64,000 nucleotides of DNA from Campylorhamphus procurvoides (taxonomy: Eukaryota; Chordata; Aves; Passeriformes; Dendrocolaptidae), in assembly GCA_013396655.1 (NCBI GenBank), contig WBMV01004764.1:372001-436000 (forward strand), written 5' to 3'. Each line of letters begins with the position of its first letter. Position 1 is the stretch's first letter. Of the stretch, positions 47,496-62,000 are shown one piece after another. A program made the position numbers and the translations under genes. The notes under the pieces are model-generated. The model had not been told where the DNA came from. It worked only from the letters and a program-made list of their open reading frames with translations, and did not search any database.

Positions 47496-49472
47496 TATTC
47501 TGCAGTCTCTCAAAGCTTCCACATATTTGGATGCATTACTAGGGGAACAGACATTTTGAGTAATGACAGAGTAACACCTGTTTATTTAATTTTCCTTTAT
47601 GCCACTTATATTTTTAGAAATCTGATAGGGTTTAGAAAAGTTAGAAGAATGAAAGAATTTATGTACATTTGCTTGTTGTTAGAAGGAAGAAAATTGTAAC
47701 TTACCTGCAATTACTTTCTGGTACTTACTGTAAAAAGAAGAAATTAAAAGAGAAAAAATAATGCTTTAGTGTGCAAGATTTTTCACAGGTTGAAAAAGAA
47801 ATTAATACCCTAAATGCTTCCTTTTTGGGTCTTACAAAACAATTTTAAAACCACCTTTCATCCATTTCTAACTGGAGCTGTAGTTGCAGCTTCCACATGA
47901 GCAGTAATGCAACTCCTTCCTGAACTGCATAATTTTTAAAACTTTTCATCCTTAGTGCCTCTGAACACCCAGCATTTTGCTTTTTTTTTTGGAATGAGCA
48001 TCATTAAACACATGCGACTCATTAGTGATGATGGCTTAGTTTGGGACAACACTGCTGGTTTCCACTCCCAGTTTTCTGCCCTGGCTTTCTCTTGGCACTT
48101 ACTCCTCTTGCTCCAGGGGCAGCTCTGCAGCACATGAAGCTCCTTCACCACTCACATTTCGAGGAAACCAGGACCTATTTCGATTTCCCCTACTGCACCT
48201 ACTTCTAATTTATGGCAACTAAGCAACTGCTCCTGAGCAGCCACAGCACACCTGCAGTGGAGGCAAAAGCCACTGAGAGTAGAGTAGGGCCAATTTCCTG
48301 GCTGAATTCAAGGGAGCAGGCTAGGTATATGCCACATGTCACATTAAGAAAATATGAGAAGTAATGCACTCAGTGAAAACAAAATAGAGCTTGGCAGCAA
48401 CCTAAATATTTGAGGGTGAGGAAGGGGGAAGAGAAGGTGCTACAGAGTCATCAAGAGTGGCTAGACCATCACTCAGATCTGAAATAAAGTGCTTAAAGAG
48501 GAATCTGAAGGGAGATACAAAATTAACCCTTGATAATATATTCAAAATTTCCCCCTGGTTTTAAGAAAGTTCAGGAAAAAATACGAACATTACTGTTTTA
48601 ATGAGTAACCCAGCCCTCAAGGTATACTGTTTGTGAAACGGCAGGGGTCAGTTTATAAAGAAAGCATCTGGGGATGTTTCACCACAACTTTCAACACAAA
48701 TTACTTGGAATTGATCCTCTCTCAAAGACCATGACCACAAAAGTTCTGCTTGTCCAGTAGTAAAGTATAAAACACAGCCATGGCCCCTTGACTTTTTGAC
48801 TGAAAATGTGAAGTGAAAGAAGCTGGTCTTCTAGATTTAAGAATTAAATCCTGTCTTTATATGTAGGCCCAAAAGAACTATGCAAATGCAGAAGGAGGGA
48901 ACATTCTTTGGAGATGCAGCTAATTATTTTCCTAACATGATGTGTCATCAGCAGCCTAGATGCTACCCTTAGAAAGAATGTGGCCTTACAACATGTTGCT
49001 TTGTACATTCAGTTCCTTTTTTAAGAGTCTTTGTTTTCTCAAACTGATACTTGAATTGTATTCAGCACCCAACTTATTTCCTGAGAAAACAACTGTGTGT
49101 TGGTACAGGAAGCTGCACAGGTGACAGTTTAATTTAGAAAAGAATAGCAGAATAACTAGTGCAAATACCACATTAAAATTGATTCTCTGAAACAAAGCAG
49201 GCACAGTTTGATCTTATTCCAAAATTGTATTTGCCTATCCTATATTTTATTCTTATTTTCCCAAGATAGTTTCTGTAGGAAGTTCTCCAGGTCAGCAAGC
49301 AAATATGAACAGCCAATCTCGTGGAGCTACTAAGAATTGTTTGGCAATAAGCTTCAGGCTTCTCATTCACCAGCAGGAGTTTAAGTAGTCAGGGATAAGG
49401 AGGGGGAAGGTTCTGCTGTCAGATCTTGTACTGGAGCAGAGCTATCTCTAACAGCAGAGCTGGTGTCTCCAG

Positions 49473-49555
49473 GGAACCACACAGGCCCAAGCAACAGCTC
49501 TAAGCACTACAAAGGCTAATTTAACATTACGCATGCATTCAGCATGGTACGTCAG
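49473..49555 (+). other. Candidate 83-nt exon, plus strand, weak
   Basis: GGTGTCTCCAG precedes 49473, with a CTCTAAC branch-point-like sequence upstream, and CGTCAG|GTAAGAGC follows 49555. The donor is strong and the acceptor only fair. One frame is open for 27 codons, with no third-position bias. It could be a pseudo-exon or part of a non-coding RNA. Confidence 0.15.
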
Positions 49556-51679
49556 GTAAGAGCATTTGTAATTGTGTGTTATATTAAGATGGGGTTGGGT
49601 TTCTTTAAGAAGTTATAAAATTCTGGCTCAAGAAAAAAAGGCAGTATTAGAGACTGCATCTTTCAGTGTTGAATCATCCCAGACAGAGAGTCTGAAGAAA
49701 AGATTGCTGTCAAGTGCTTGTATATATTGTAAGTTAGACCTTGCCTTGCAAATGCTGTAAGTATAGAGAAGCCACTGGATACCACAAGAAGGAAGCCAAT
49801 GCTGCATACCCTATAGTCTGATCTCTAATCCAGTGTTCATAAATCCTGCAGAAAACTGCTAAAGCAAACACTAGCAAGATAATCCATGTAAGGGAGAGGA
49901 AGAAGGACACAGGCAGAAGTACTTAACATTATTGATGGATTTGTTGTCATGAAGACTATTGTCTTGCTTTCACCACTGGTTTGTAACCCCCAGCCATATA
50001 TATACAAGGTATGGGTTTTTTGGCATGGTAATTTTTACATCCCTTATAATCTCTATTCTTTTGTGATTTTTCACTTTGGTTTTGATATCATACCAAATAC
50101 ATCTTATTTTTCAAAGTATCAGAAACTGGCAATAAAAATCATTTGGGAGAGAGTGGGCTCACCTGGCAGAGAAACTGGCTTTTAACCTTGCAGTGAAAGG
50201 GAGGAGAGGAGGTGGTTGAGCACTCTGCAGTAGGCAAAGCTCTGCTGAGACACGGGACAGCTGGAAAATTCCATGGTAGCAAAGATGTGAGATATGCCAG
50301 CTTCTGTTTGGGTCTCCATGGTATGTGTCTGGTAGGACAAAGACCACTATCATGTTAGGTTCCCATTCTCAAATTTTCCCTCTCATGAGCAGGTCCACTA
50401 TATTTAAGTGAATTATTTGCTGCTACTTTCACCAAGCCTGATTTTCCCATTTAACAGAGGCACGTTCCCTGAGATTCTTTTCTGGCTTCCTGCTTATTTT
50501 AAAGGATAAAGCTTAAGAGACAAGAAGGAAAAGCCCATACAGTCAACTTTCCACTATTCATGTCACAGGGATCTATAATCCTGAATTACCTTAGATGGGA
50601 AGTTTAATGGAAAAGGACTAAAGTATTCTAATGGAAAGGGATTTTTAGCTCAACCACAGCAGTGTGTAAATGCATAAGCTGACAGGTTCAAAGGCAACCA
50701 AACCCACTGCAGTTCTCCTGAGCTCAGAAGCAGGAGGCTGAGAAGCGCAGCTGGTCCCTAGCAGTACAATCAGTTCTTGATAGCTGCCCATGTATAACAC
50801 CACTTTTGTGTCCACAAAGAGCAGAGACGAGTTTACTGGGGCTTGTTAGCTCAGTCTCAGTCAAGACCTCATTGGACCAGTTTCAGCCCTACACCAGCCA
50901 GCTGAGGCCCTCCTGAAACCACCATCGATTTACTAAATGAACAGGTAACCCCTTCAGAGGCACTGGAGCTGACTGATTGAATTTACACCACATTTGATAA
51001 GGAATCTCTGCATGGATCATAGACAGACAATGTCCAGCACATCTTTTGTGTTTCAACTTAGTAGGAAAAGCTCCTTTTCCACATTGCCGCTTGTGTGTTT
51101 CTTCCGTTATCTTCATAGAGGGAATTACACACACAGCTGGTATACAGCTACTACCTACAAAGGACCCATATCTCAGTGCAAACAAAGCACAAAAGAAATG
51201 GTTTACTTGTATTAAGTGACAATATAATAAACAGATTCTCTTTTCCTGTACAGTCATTCCTGAGTATCTGCTGATATTTTGGAAATATTTATGGTGTTCA
51301 GGATGATTTTTAATTATTCCACCGCACCTCCTTCTTTCTATAAAAAATAATAGCTGGGCACACTGAATACGATTCTTTACTCAGACAACGATGCAAATTT
51401 AAACAGGAATGAGGGAAACTGCAAGGGAACAGAGACCACCAATGAAAATTCAGTGGCATATAGTCTATGACAGTGCCAAATCCAGCACAGACTTACAGGG
51501 TTTTCCTGTGAGACCAGCAGCCAGATGCTGTGCTAACTGGCAAACCACAGTGTGCAAGGAAGGTTAGGCACCTCTGAATGGCAATGCTGAGCAGGGAGCT
51601 ATGCCAGTGCAAAACCCAGACAAGGAGACACCTGACTCCTGCCATCAGCTACCTAAGTTAGGGCAATGCCAGACTTTCC

Positions 51680-51958
51680 TCAAAGGTGCACAGTGGAAGG
51701 AGAGTGGCAACCATCACAAGCTGCAGAAAAGGAAATTCTGTCTAGACACAAGGACAAAAATGTTCACAGTGGGGCTAATCCAACATTGGAAGAAGTTGCC
51801 CAGTGAGGCTGTGGAGTCGCAATTCTTGCAGATATTCAAAACTCAGTTTCACATGGCCCTGAGAAACTTTCTGTACTTGACCATAGTTTGAGGAAGATGT
51901 TGGATTGGATGACACCCAGCAGTCTCTTCTGACTTACATTATCCTGTGTTTCTGTGAA
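51680..51958 (+). mobile_element. CR1 LINE 3' end, plus strand
   Basis: Diverged but ordered CR1 blocks: GGAAATTCTGTCTAGACA, TTGCCCAGTGAGGCTGTGGA, CAGATATTCAAAACTCAG, GGATTGGATGACACCCAGCA, and a terminal CTGTGTTTCTGTGA. It is 5'-truncated; the left edge is approximate. The plus-strand frame across it is a remnant. Confidence 0.82.
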
Positions 51959-52740
51959 CACCTGTCCAGAGTCTGGGATGCTCATGGAGAAATGCAGTTA
52001 GGAATATTTGTTTATTTGGAACCCTTCTCCAACAAGTCTCTCCCAAAGAAAAATCATATAACCATTTCCTCAAAAAGGAAAAACCAAGGAATGCAGTTTC
52101 TTTTAAAACTCCTGACAGTGGTGATGCCAAGTACTATATGATATCCTGCTGTCTAAAGCACTTGCCAAGAAATGGCTATCCTTAGTGACTGGAGTGGGCC
52201 CGAACAAGTACAGGGCAGCTCCCAAGAAATAAGGATTCTGAAGAAAGGCTCAGGGACATGAAGAAGCCTAGGCTTGTGATGAAAGGTTAATGCCTCCTAA
52301 GAATGGCAATCTTCACATCAGGTTCTGGCCTATCTTTTGCATGAGCTGAGATGGAGAAACAGCCATCAAGATGGAGATATGCAAAGTTTTATTCCCTTCT
52401 CAGCTCTGCTGGAGTCCCCAGGCTGCTGTCACACTGCCCCTGATTGCTCCCTTCCTGGCCCTTTGATTCATGTATAATTTATTCTGCCAAGATCCAGCTT
52501 CAGCAGCAAGCTCCAAGTTTCTTCCTCTCCCACAGCTGGCCTGCTTATTAGGCTGCTCTCTTGGCAAAGGTACACTTGAGATTCTCCAGACTGAGGCAGA
52601 TCTAATACTGAGGTTTCCCTAACTACCATCAAGCACCCTAACTACCACACACCATTAACTAAAAAAAAACCCCACATGGTAGTGCCATCCCCATTAGCTC
52701 CTCCATCATAACCAAGGTCTGTTTTCAAAGAGCTTGGCCC
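51959..52740. other. Non-coding sequence after CR1
   Basis: No gene or second CR1 recognised. Only random short frames. Confidence 0.5.
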
Positions 52741-53055
52741 TTGCTGAGCTCTGCAGGCAGCCAAACACCATCTGGGGGTGTTAGGTGTGCTCTGGGAACA
52801 GGCAGTGGGATGGGCCCCAAGGGAGTGAGGCTGCGGGCTGCCAGCTTCCTGGATCCCACCCTTCCTGGCAGTGGGACACAGAGCCATGTGGGCTGTGGTG
52901 CTTCTGGCCAAGCCGTGAAGCAGAACTGGAGGTGCCCAGAGCATGTCAGGGCTGCCCCTGTGAGCACTGGCAGCCCTGACCTTTGGGAGCAGCTCACAGT
53001 CTTCCTGGATGGTTGCTTTGGAGACAGGTGGCTGCCTGACGTGCTGTTCTGAACC
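52741..53055. other. GC-rich segment with open frames on several strands
   Basis: About 310 bases have higher GC than their surroundings, and 60 to 100-codon frames are open on both strands. The composition is CpG-poor, so it is not a CpG island. No splice pair or known family supports an exon. A 12-bp-arm hairpin lies at 52945-52980. Confidence 0.35.
52945..52980. repeat. Inverted repeat, 12-bp arms, 12-base loop
   Basis: GTCAGGGCTGCC (52945-52956) and its exact reverse complement (52969-52980) form a GC-rich perfect stem. Confidence 0.85.
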
Positions 53056-56000
53056 TCAAGCCCTGTGACACAGCCAGTTTACACACACCTACAGCTTCTT
53101 TGGACTTTCAAGCTCACATCCAGTACTCTGCTTGGAACATATTTTGGCCATCATACCACCATTTCAAACACTCTGTAATCTATTTCTTCTCCCTCCTACT
53201 AAACCATGTCACCTAGTGCCCTTCCTGTCCTACCATGGTGCTCTTCTGCCCAGGTTGTCCACGTGCTATTTTCAATGGATGTTTTCTGTCCATACAGCTT
53301 CCCTGCAGACCTGATCTGTGTGTGCATGGCAGGACTGGTACTTCCCAGACATACTCTGGTTGTGTGACCAGAGGCAGTCCTAGCACTCCAGTTGCTAAAG
53401 CATACCACAAGACCCACAGACTGCTTCAGAGGGATCTCAGGGAGCTGATAGATCCTTCAGACTAGAAGAAATAACTTCAAGTCTAGACTGAGAAAAAAAA
53501 AAACCCAGCCTCCACCAGAGCCTGATCCCAGACTTTCTCTACCAGCTCAGCCTTTGCCTTCTGCTGTACACACCATGTGCTATCCTTTTTTTTTTACTGT
53601 TTCCAGACTTGTTCCAATAGAGCATTACTGCAATCCCATGACAAAAGTAGCATGGACCAAAAGTGCAACCTAAGTTCTTTGTGACCACATTTAAGTATTA
53701 AAATTCATTTTCGTTTTGGTTTTGTTCTTCAGATATTAGAGTAATGCCTTTCAAATTCTTCTTTTATCAAATTTGCACCAAGACATCTATTTACAGAATA
53801 AACCTCTTGCTTTTCCACTTTGAGAAGGCACATGTAGCATTGGTCTTCCAATAGCCACATCTAAGTTTCTTTTGTGGAACTCACAAATCCTTCCATCCTT
53901 GACACTTGGATTACAGCAAAGCAAAGCAAAGTCAGAATCTTAGACTAGGAAATTACCTAATCCCCTTGTCAGAGAGCATGATGTATGCCTACCTACTTTG
54001 TCTGCCACTCTTCTTGACAAAACTGATATTGCTTTGGAAATATTCTGACTTAAAAAAATGAAATTTCAGAAGAGAAATTTATTTAAATGAAAATCACACC
54101 CAGACTCCTACTTCACAGTTTCCTATTTTGGGGCTCCATTTTAAAAAATATCCTGAATCTCCATGTGCTTCTCCTGTTTTTCCTCCTAGTAAAAAATGTA
54201 CCATGAATAGCACTCCTTTATTATTGAAGGCCAGGAGATTACAATCTACTGTACGCTGCCCTATGAGACTCCAGCTAGAAGTTATAAGGACAGAGTAAAA
54301 ACTGAGTTTTCCTCTTTTGAAATGGCACCTTATCCATTAATGAGAAGTGGCACAATTCAAAGGAACTGAAGGATGAAACAGAAGGGCTGTAACACTCCAG
54401 ACAATAGTAGGAATTATATCATACAGGTACTGGAGAGGGTGACACAGGGACATCCAGATAGGGTTACCCAGAGACAACACAGCACTAGCAACACTGGCAT
54501 GTAGCCAGAGATCCCAAGCCTACTTATCCTACTACAAGTCATATTTTCCTATTCAGTGCTCAGTGATCTGGCTGGATTCACTGTCTTAGCCTCAATGCCA
54601 GCCATGCCAGATGTGAGAATACTGACTCTGCAGTCCTGGTATGGGGAAAGCAATAGGGAGACCCAAGGGGGATCTGCAAGTAGTCAGCTGGACTCCAGCA
54701 TAGCTCCTTAAGATAAAGGCTTTATTATTACCAGGGTGAAAAAGAAGAGGGTGGGAAAGGCTGGGGGAGTGGGAGAATAGGAAGGAAGGGGAAACAGGAC
54801 TGCCACATTTAAAGCTGGTGAGCTCAGTTTAGGTATGCTGCTTAATTTTGTCCTCAGAGCCTGCAACATACCTGCAGAGAACCCTCTGCCAGACGGGAAC
54901 TGGCTCTGCAAGCAGTGGAGCTGTGCATGTGTTACATTGCTCCTGAAAAACAGTGAGTGCTGCTGATCCCCGGCTGGCTCTGCTGTCCAGTAGAATAATG
55001 TCCCAAAACAGGAAAGGTAGTTGAATGTTAAATGCTCTGGTAATTTATGGTGCACAGTTGGCGGCATAACCATCTAGCAGAGAAGTGTCAGGGTCAGCTA
55101 CCAATGAGATACTTTTAAAAACCTCAAAAAAACACCAAAGGTTCAAGTGCTTTCCTATTAACCTGGGGAAGGTATAGTATGTTTTTTGTATGCTTATGAT
55201 AAGCACTATTTTCCACTCATTGGACTTCCTATGGGCACCATACAGCACACAGACATATTGGTGTAACGTGTGTGTTGGTACTTGTACCTGGCCTCAATCT
55301 CTAGTAGGTCAGTGAGAGACTTCCCTCTAGGCTTCACAAGGGATCTGGCCTTCTCTTTCCTTTGTGCACAAACACTGTGGTGTTCCCATCCCTCCAGGGC
55401 CAGGCCTTGGGGCTTAGCTTTGAAAAGTGCCCCTGAGGCTGCAGATGCCTGCACAACCCATTCCACAAGCATAATTTGAGAAAAACCCTTGCAAAAGCTT
55501 GGTCTCAGCTTTAACTGTGCTAGGTGGTAAAACATTTTCCTGACTCAGAATAATTCCACTCAAGTGGCCTGAACAACACAGGGATCTGGAGAAATTATGA
55601 GATATATTGTATCTTATTAAAGTACAATTGTCCTGTCCCTCTGTTCATATAGATCCTTAAATTGCATATAAAGCAGGAGAAAGGGCAAACCAGTGCAGAG
55701 AATCCCCAAAGAGACACCACTAAAATCTACCTCATGCACTACTAAAATACTTACAGCTCCTTAGAAAAAATGTCAAATGGCAGACTAAGATGGATGAACT
55801 TTTTTTTTTTTTTTACTGTAACATTCTTAGCAAACTCAGTTGGAAAAGTGTACATTCTATGGCTCTGCTGTGCCTACCACTAACTGTCAAAGTACACTAA
55901 TATTCTCCCTTTAATTCTGACATATTTTTCATTGAAGCAAATGGAAGTTCTTCCATTGCTTCAACTATGTTTTGTCTGAAAAAAACCCAAACCCACATAC

Positions 56001-59000
56001 CTGCTATAGCTACTTAATAAGTAACTATCACATACAATTTTATAACTATATTTTTGTGGCTATACAGTAATAACTAGATACTTATATAGTACAGTTAACT
56101 GTGAAGTTAAATAGCAGTCATAGCTCATTTTAGCATGAAAAGGAATATTAAATTTTTACTGGGTTGATTTAATATTTGCCAGTGAATTTGCTAGAATGAT
56201 TTACATGCTCTGCCTGTCTCCTCTCTCAACTGTGCTCAGAAATCAAGTGCAGGCTGAGAAACTTTGGCTGAAAAACACAGAGGTTAACACATGGGACTGA
56301 ACCGATCTGCGAGTCTTCTGACCTGTCTTGAACAGGAAGCAAGGAGCCAAAGGTTTTTCGCTAATCCCATAACTGTTTCAACACTGAGGTCTATTTTTTC
56401 ATGCTGTGCAAAAACTGAAGAGATCTCCAGAAAACATGCAGTTCAGCCTCTCTACTGAAGTAGAATACATCCATGTGTGACAGATGTTGGTCTAATCAGT
56501 CCTTACAAATCTCTAGTGAAGGAGATTTACCACACAGCCTGCCAGGTGCTTGGCCACTAGATATTCTTTTTTCATACATAATTTTAATCTTCTTCTCTGC
56601 AAATTAAACTCTTGTTTTATATACATCCCAGTGGGCATGTTAAACACATAGTTACTTGCTGATTTCTTTAAAACAACCTTTAAGCAATACCAGTGTTTTT
56701 CCACTTCACAACATCCTATGCTGATTTACACTATTTGAGCAGCTGGTCTACAGTTTTAAAAGACCTGTTCTGCCAGCACCAGGTGCTTCAGGGGACTGAT
56801 GACAGCAAATCAAGATTTAGGTTTTTATGTTCAAGTGTTTTGTGATTCTAATATGCTTATTTTGATAGTGACAGTAAGCCATTGTGAGCTTACAGCTCTG
56901 ATGGTGATCTGTATAAATCAGCTGAGGATGGATTGTGCCCTCCAACAACAGACAGCAAGATGGATTTTGCACTCTCAGAAAAAGTGCCGGGTCATTCTTG
57001 CATCATGTTCTCGGTCTTGCTCCCTCTAACATAGTTAAATTCACCTTTAAAACAAGAGAGGGAGAAGGAGAATTAGAACTTTGTTTTCACAAAACAGGAT
57101 TTTTAATTCCAGCCAACATGTCAACTGAGAGTTTTTGCTTTCAGTAATGATCTACTCTGTTTCTTCCAGTGGCCTAATGCGTTTATTTCATGTCAATGGT
57201 CAATCCACAGGTAATTCTTGCAACCATTTCTGGTTTGGCATGAAAAGAGACTGCTCTAGTATATGAGACAATGAAAAAAAAAAAAAAACCAAACCCAAAA
57301 CAAAACACATTCCTATCAGCTTGGAAATCAATGTTCTTGGGAATTCTGTTCACAGGAAAAACAACCCAGCAGTAAGTCATATTGTCTTCTTGATGGCTTA
57401 AGATTTATCTTGAACTCGTTACCTGAAATAACTCAGGACTGGATGGCCTAGAAAAATGAGTGAAAATTGTGTGACCCAAATTAGCCTTCACCACAGTTCC
57501 TGTCTGTTGGCATAATTTGGCCCATATGGGAGGCAGTGATAATATCTCTGGACCTCACAGAGAAGAGAAAGATGAGAAAAACTATGGGGAGAGTAGAAAT
57601 GCAAATAAATATCTGAAAATATCACCAGAATAAGACCCTTCAGCTAAGGGACCCTAAGAATTTTCAAAGGACAAAACAAAATGTACTGCTCTCTTCTGGC
57701 CTGGCATGTCTTGTCCTGAAAAGAATAAGCCTCACTGCCTTTCTCGGCACTGGTATTTGGAACTGCTTTTGAGGCAACAACAACAAAAGGAGAAGCACAA
57801 GGAGTAGTTTGTAAGAGGGCAGTTTTATAAACTTTAACAGCAAACTTGCCGCTGGTTGATGCTTGGGAGATGATAGCAAGAAGTTGTTTGACAAAGAGGC
57901 TAGCACAGGAATTATACAAAGAAATGAGGTCTAAGAAGCTACTCCCCCGGCTGGTGCTAACCTAGCAATGTTAAATGGAGGGGATTGGTCTTGGGTAAAC
58001 CCAAATATAATGGGTTTACTTCCTAAGTATCATAAGGAAAAAGGGCAAGATTGCTTTGCTTAGGGAAAAACCAAAATAACATGAAGAGAGATTTGAAAGT
58101 AGACAAGTGGTACTTTATTTTTTTTTCATCAGATGTGTCAGCAGGAAACTGGAAATTGTCACTAAAATCAGAGTGAACCTCTATAGGCATTCAGTGCTTC
58201 TTGTGGACACATTGTTCTTCAGACTATAGTCAGGGTTACAGCCAGCACTCAGGGTGTCAGTGCAACATGGAAGTTTCAGCGCAACAGCTGGAGAGGTAGA
58301 TCAAGAACAAAGAAAGCTTTGAGGAAATATACGGCCTGGGAGTAATGGAAGAACCAAATAGTGAAGCAAAGGAGAAGGCCAGTGGTGGAGAAGACTGAAA
58401 CAAAGGGAAGAGAAATGTGCTTGATGAATATCATATTGATAACCAGGGATTTTGTTAAAACTGTTGAATTAGAAAGGCCACATCAGGAGGGAGAGGGAGC
58501 AGAGGAAAATTTAATTAATGAAATGGATGAAAATATAAGTCACTGAGAGGAAGACAGAGAGAGCCAGATGGCAAGGCAAAGAGTTGCTTAGGCTGGATGG
58601 TATCAAATGTGATGTACATTAGAGCAACATATAGTAGGAAGAAAAGTCAGAGGGAAGATACAAAACAAAATGACAAAAGGGGGGAGAAGAGTGCAGCTAC
58701 AAGGGGAAGAACCACTGGTTTTCATTCAGCTTCCCTCCTGTGTAGAAGAATTTATTACTGAAATTTATCCTCTGTTTCATGTAGTTGTGGCTCCATTTGT
58801 GATATTTCTTCACAAACAACAACTTTGATAAATGATCCCTAACACTACTCTGTGCCGTCTTTTCTGAGGATGTCACAACATGAAGTAGTGGTAAAAGCCA
58901 GCTAATTGCTGCGCAAGCAGGGTGGAGTCACCAAACAGAGTTGTTTTTGAGTGGCAACTCACAGTATGGAGCTGCTGAAAATTAGTCATGTTTTAGCAGT

Positions 59001-62000
59001 GTAACTATGCTACTTTTCCTGATACAAATGCCCTCTGATGTGCCAAATTTACCGGGGACTATAAACAAAAGTTGCAACTTCTGAACTGGAACAGAAAAGA
59101 AGAATTTAAAAATCCAAGTTCATAAATTTTGTCATTATAATTATGTAAATTACATTTCTGATCTCATCAAATGCTCCCTCTCCTAGTGCCAGGCTCCCAA
59201 TTTCCATGTCTCAAAACCCCATGACTCTCCCAGGCTCCAGTTCCCTGTGGTCAGCCAGGATTATCTGATGGTCCTGACTCATCTTCAGTTCTTCTGCCTC
59301 CACAAGCATAGTGGTATCCATCAGCAAACAGCCTCATTACTCAGAGAATAGGCAAAGCAGAGAAGAAGGCCCCACAACAAAAGACCAACCTATAGGAGTT
59401 AGTCTCTCTGCCTCCCACTAAGGCTGACTGTGGTGGTTGCTTCTCTGGACTCCAGAACCTCTCCACACATTGTCCTGTGCCCAGTGGCAGTTCCTGACAG
59501 CTGACTGCTTCCTCTTGGGAACAAAGTGTTTACTATTTGCTGATCTCTGGATTTGCAAGTATCTAAACCAGCAACTAAGAACCTGGAGCTTTCCACTGAG
59601 CAGAGTATAGGATGTTCAAATGGAGCAGCCTTTCAGTGACTGCTGAGATATTGTTGTCTGCAAAGTCACTGTACAGACTGACTGACATGTTTTGGTCTTC
59701 TGATAGTCCCACTTAATTAGAGCAATGCTGACTACTCAGGAAGCAATCTTCTACCCCTCTATAAATCAGACAAATTAGCTTTATTTCCAAGGGTACATTT
59801 AAATGGCAGAGAATATGATGCAGAGATCCCCAAGCCAGCACTGAGCTGATTTGGCAAGTCCACACAGCACAGCAAAGTACTGTGCAGATATGCTGAGTGG
59901 GACTGCAAGGCAGAATAATCATGTTCAGCTGGCACAGCGCTCAGGGCTGAACCATGTCTGGTTCAGTGCAGGCCTGCAGGGAACCTTTGCACTGTATTTC
60001 CCAGCTCTTCAAGCTATGGGTGTCAATTGTACTGCAGGAGCATAGACATCTTAGTGCACATCCTAATTTGCTGGTTAGATTCTTAGATTATTACATGGCA
60101 ACTTCACTCCATCCCAACCTCTGTCTTTTAATCACTGAGCAAAAGTCATGCGGATATGATCTATTTTACCTTCATTTTGTTACACTTCCCATGTGAGACA
60201 CTTCCAATCTTAACCTCTCCTTTCATGCGTTGATTTATACAAGCCTAATCTTGAGAAAATTGTGTAGCACTAGCCCTCAGATGTCTGCACTTATCTTGAC
60301 CCCTTCCTTCCCTCCAATGTATTCCAAAGACTTTTAAAGAAAGAGTTACCAAAAAAAGAAATATTTTACTCAGATAAAATTATAATCTGATACTAGACAT
60401 GAACTATTAACAGTTTTAGCATCAACCTAGATTAGTCACCCTAAATTCAAGAAACCATTTCTCCTGGCAGGTTGTCGCAGAGCAAGGAACAGGAAACATG
60501 AGAAAATTTGCCATCTTGCAAAGTTTTTGTAGCACTGATTGTGTTCTTGAAAAGCAGCCAACAATCCATCCTATCCACTTGTAAATGTTCTGCAGCTATT
60601 CTCTTAATAACTCAAGGATGATGGATGAGTGTAAGGTTGGGCAGCTTTGTGTGATAGCCTAGGGGAGAGAGGGAGGGAGAGAAACAAGTATCAGCAAATA
60701 GATTGTGCAACAGACAAATAAAAAGAATTACACAATACACTATATTTTAAATAAGCCTTCTGGAATGTTGTGATTTTCACCAATTGATGTTGCTTAGAAT
60801 AATTCACCAGCTAATGCTACAAATAATTTTACTTGAAGAGAGACAAATGGGTACAAATCATTCCCTCAGTAGTGCCTAAAAGAGTGTCAACAATGCAGAG
60901 CACTATTTACATCACATTGCATTTTCTAAAAAGAGGTAGTCCCTTCATTTCAACCTTCTATTCCCTTTGGAGCTTGAGCAGCAACTCCTGAGAAAGGGCT
61001 CAAACATGAGGTGGAGGGAAGTCGTGAGATCTTTCCACAACTCAGAGTCACTTTGGAGTCACTTTTGTTAATTAATTCTGTGATTTTTCAAACCCCTAAG
61101 AGACAGAGCAAAAAAGTTTTGTGACCCAAATTTTCACAACAGGTAAGTGAGAAGCACAGCCACTACTGTCATTAGGCTTAAATATGATAGTAGTGGGGAC
61201 TGTCCCTCTGCTTGGTAAATCCTGATATTGTCAAGATTGTGAAAGTTCATTCAAATCTGTTATGAATTCTTCCAGTAAATACTCATGAATTACCTTCTGC
61301 TTGAAGACAAAGACTTGACAGTCCTTTGTTTTCCTTCAACTCTTGTAACAGCTAATCTATCCTTCTTTCCATTCCCTCTCCTTGAACTGAAGCATCTTCC
61401 TCATTCTATGATCACCAGAGCAAAACATGCAAATAATGAAAACAACTCTAGTATCAATTGTGTTTTTTCAATGGAAGCATGCATTTTGCAATTAGAAATG
61501 TGTGGAAGAATTATGGGAATTAAAATTATTTCAGATCAGTTACATCTATGCAAACCAGCAGAAGTTACGGACAAAGAATACAGTCCCATATAGTACATCA
61601 GAGACCTCTGGTTTCATCAAGCAAACCTCCAGTGGGAAGATGAGCACCTACAAGTCCTTTTGATGTTTGGGCTGGGCTCAGTGTTTCACATAATTAATGC
61701 ACTTTTTTCAAACCCAGCAAACATTGTATTCGTGTCTTGATGAAGAAGCAGCACAACAGCACATGCAGAGGTTACCAGAGCACTTATTAAAATCATCGTC
61801 AAAATACCTATTGACCTCAGCTGTGAAATAAGAAGTCTCTGTGTTTATGAGACCAGATGTCTGAAGTTTATTTGCAGTAAAAGAGAACTTTCTGATAAAT
61901 AGAGGAAAATATTTTTTGGAGAGTTTGTAGCCACTGTGCTGCACAGAAAAGCATTATTGGCTAAGTCAGTCAGGAATCTGGTAGCGGGTCTGAACTCCTG

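Larger units (their letters stand above)
45524..51679. other. Non-coding sequence with simple repeats
   Basis: No gene recognised. A strong acceptor-like tract ends at about 46391, with no good exon after it. Simple repeats at 46880-46972 and 47361-47495 are listed separately. Frames of about 120 codons at 50889-51257 (minus) have no splice or composition support. Confidence 0.5.

Noticed and set aside
47276..47699. Hydrophobic Phe/Leu/Val-rich open frames that look like membrane proteins
   Set aside because: Pure effect of the T-rich simple tract at 47361-47495.
50889..51257. 122-codon minus-strand frame
   Set aside because: No splice boundaries or composition signal, and no domain recognised.
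52160..52300. Possible second CR1 piece after the copy at 51.7 kb
   Set aside because: Only short word similarity (GGCTCAGGGACAT); block order not met.
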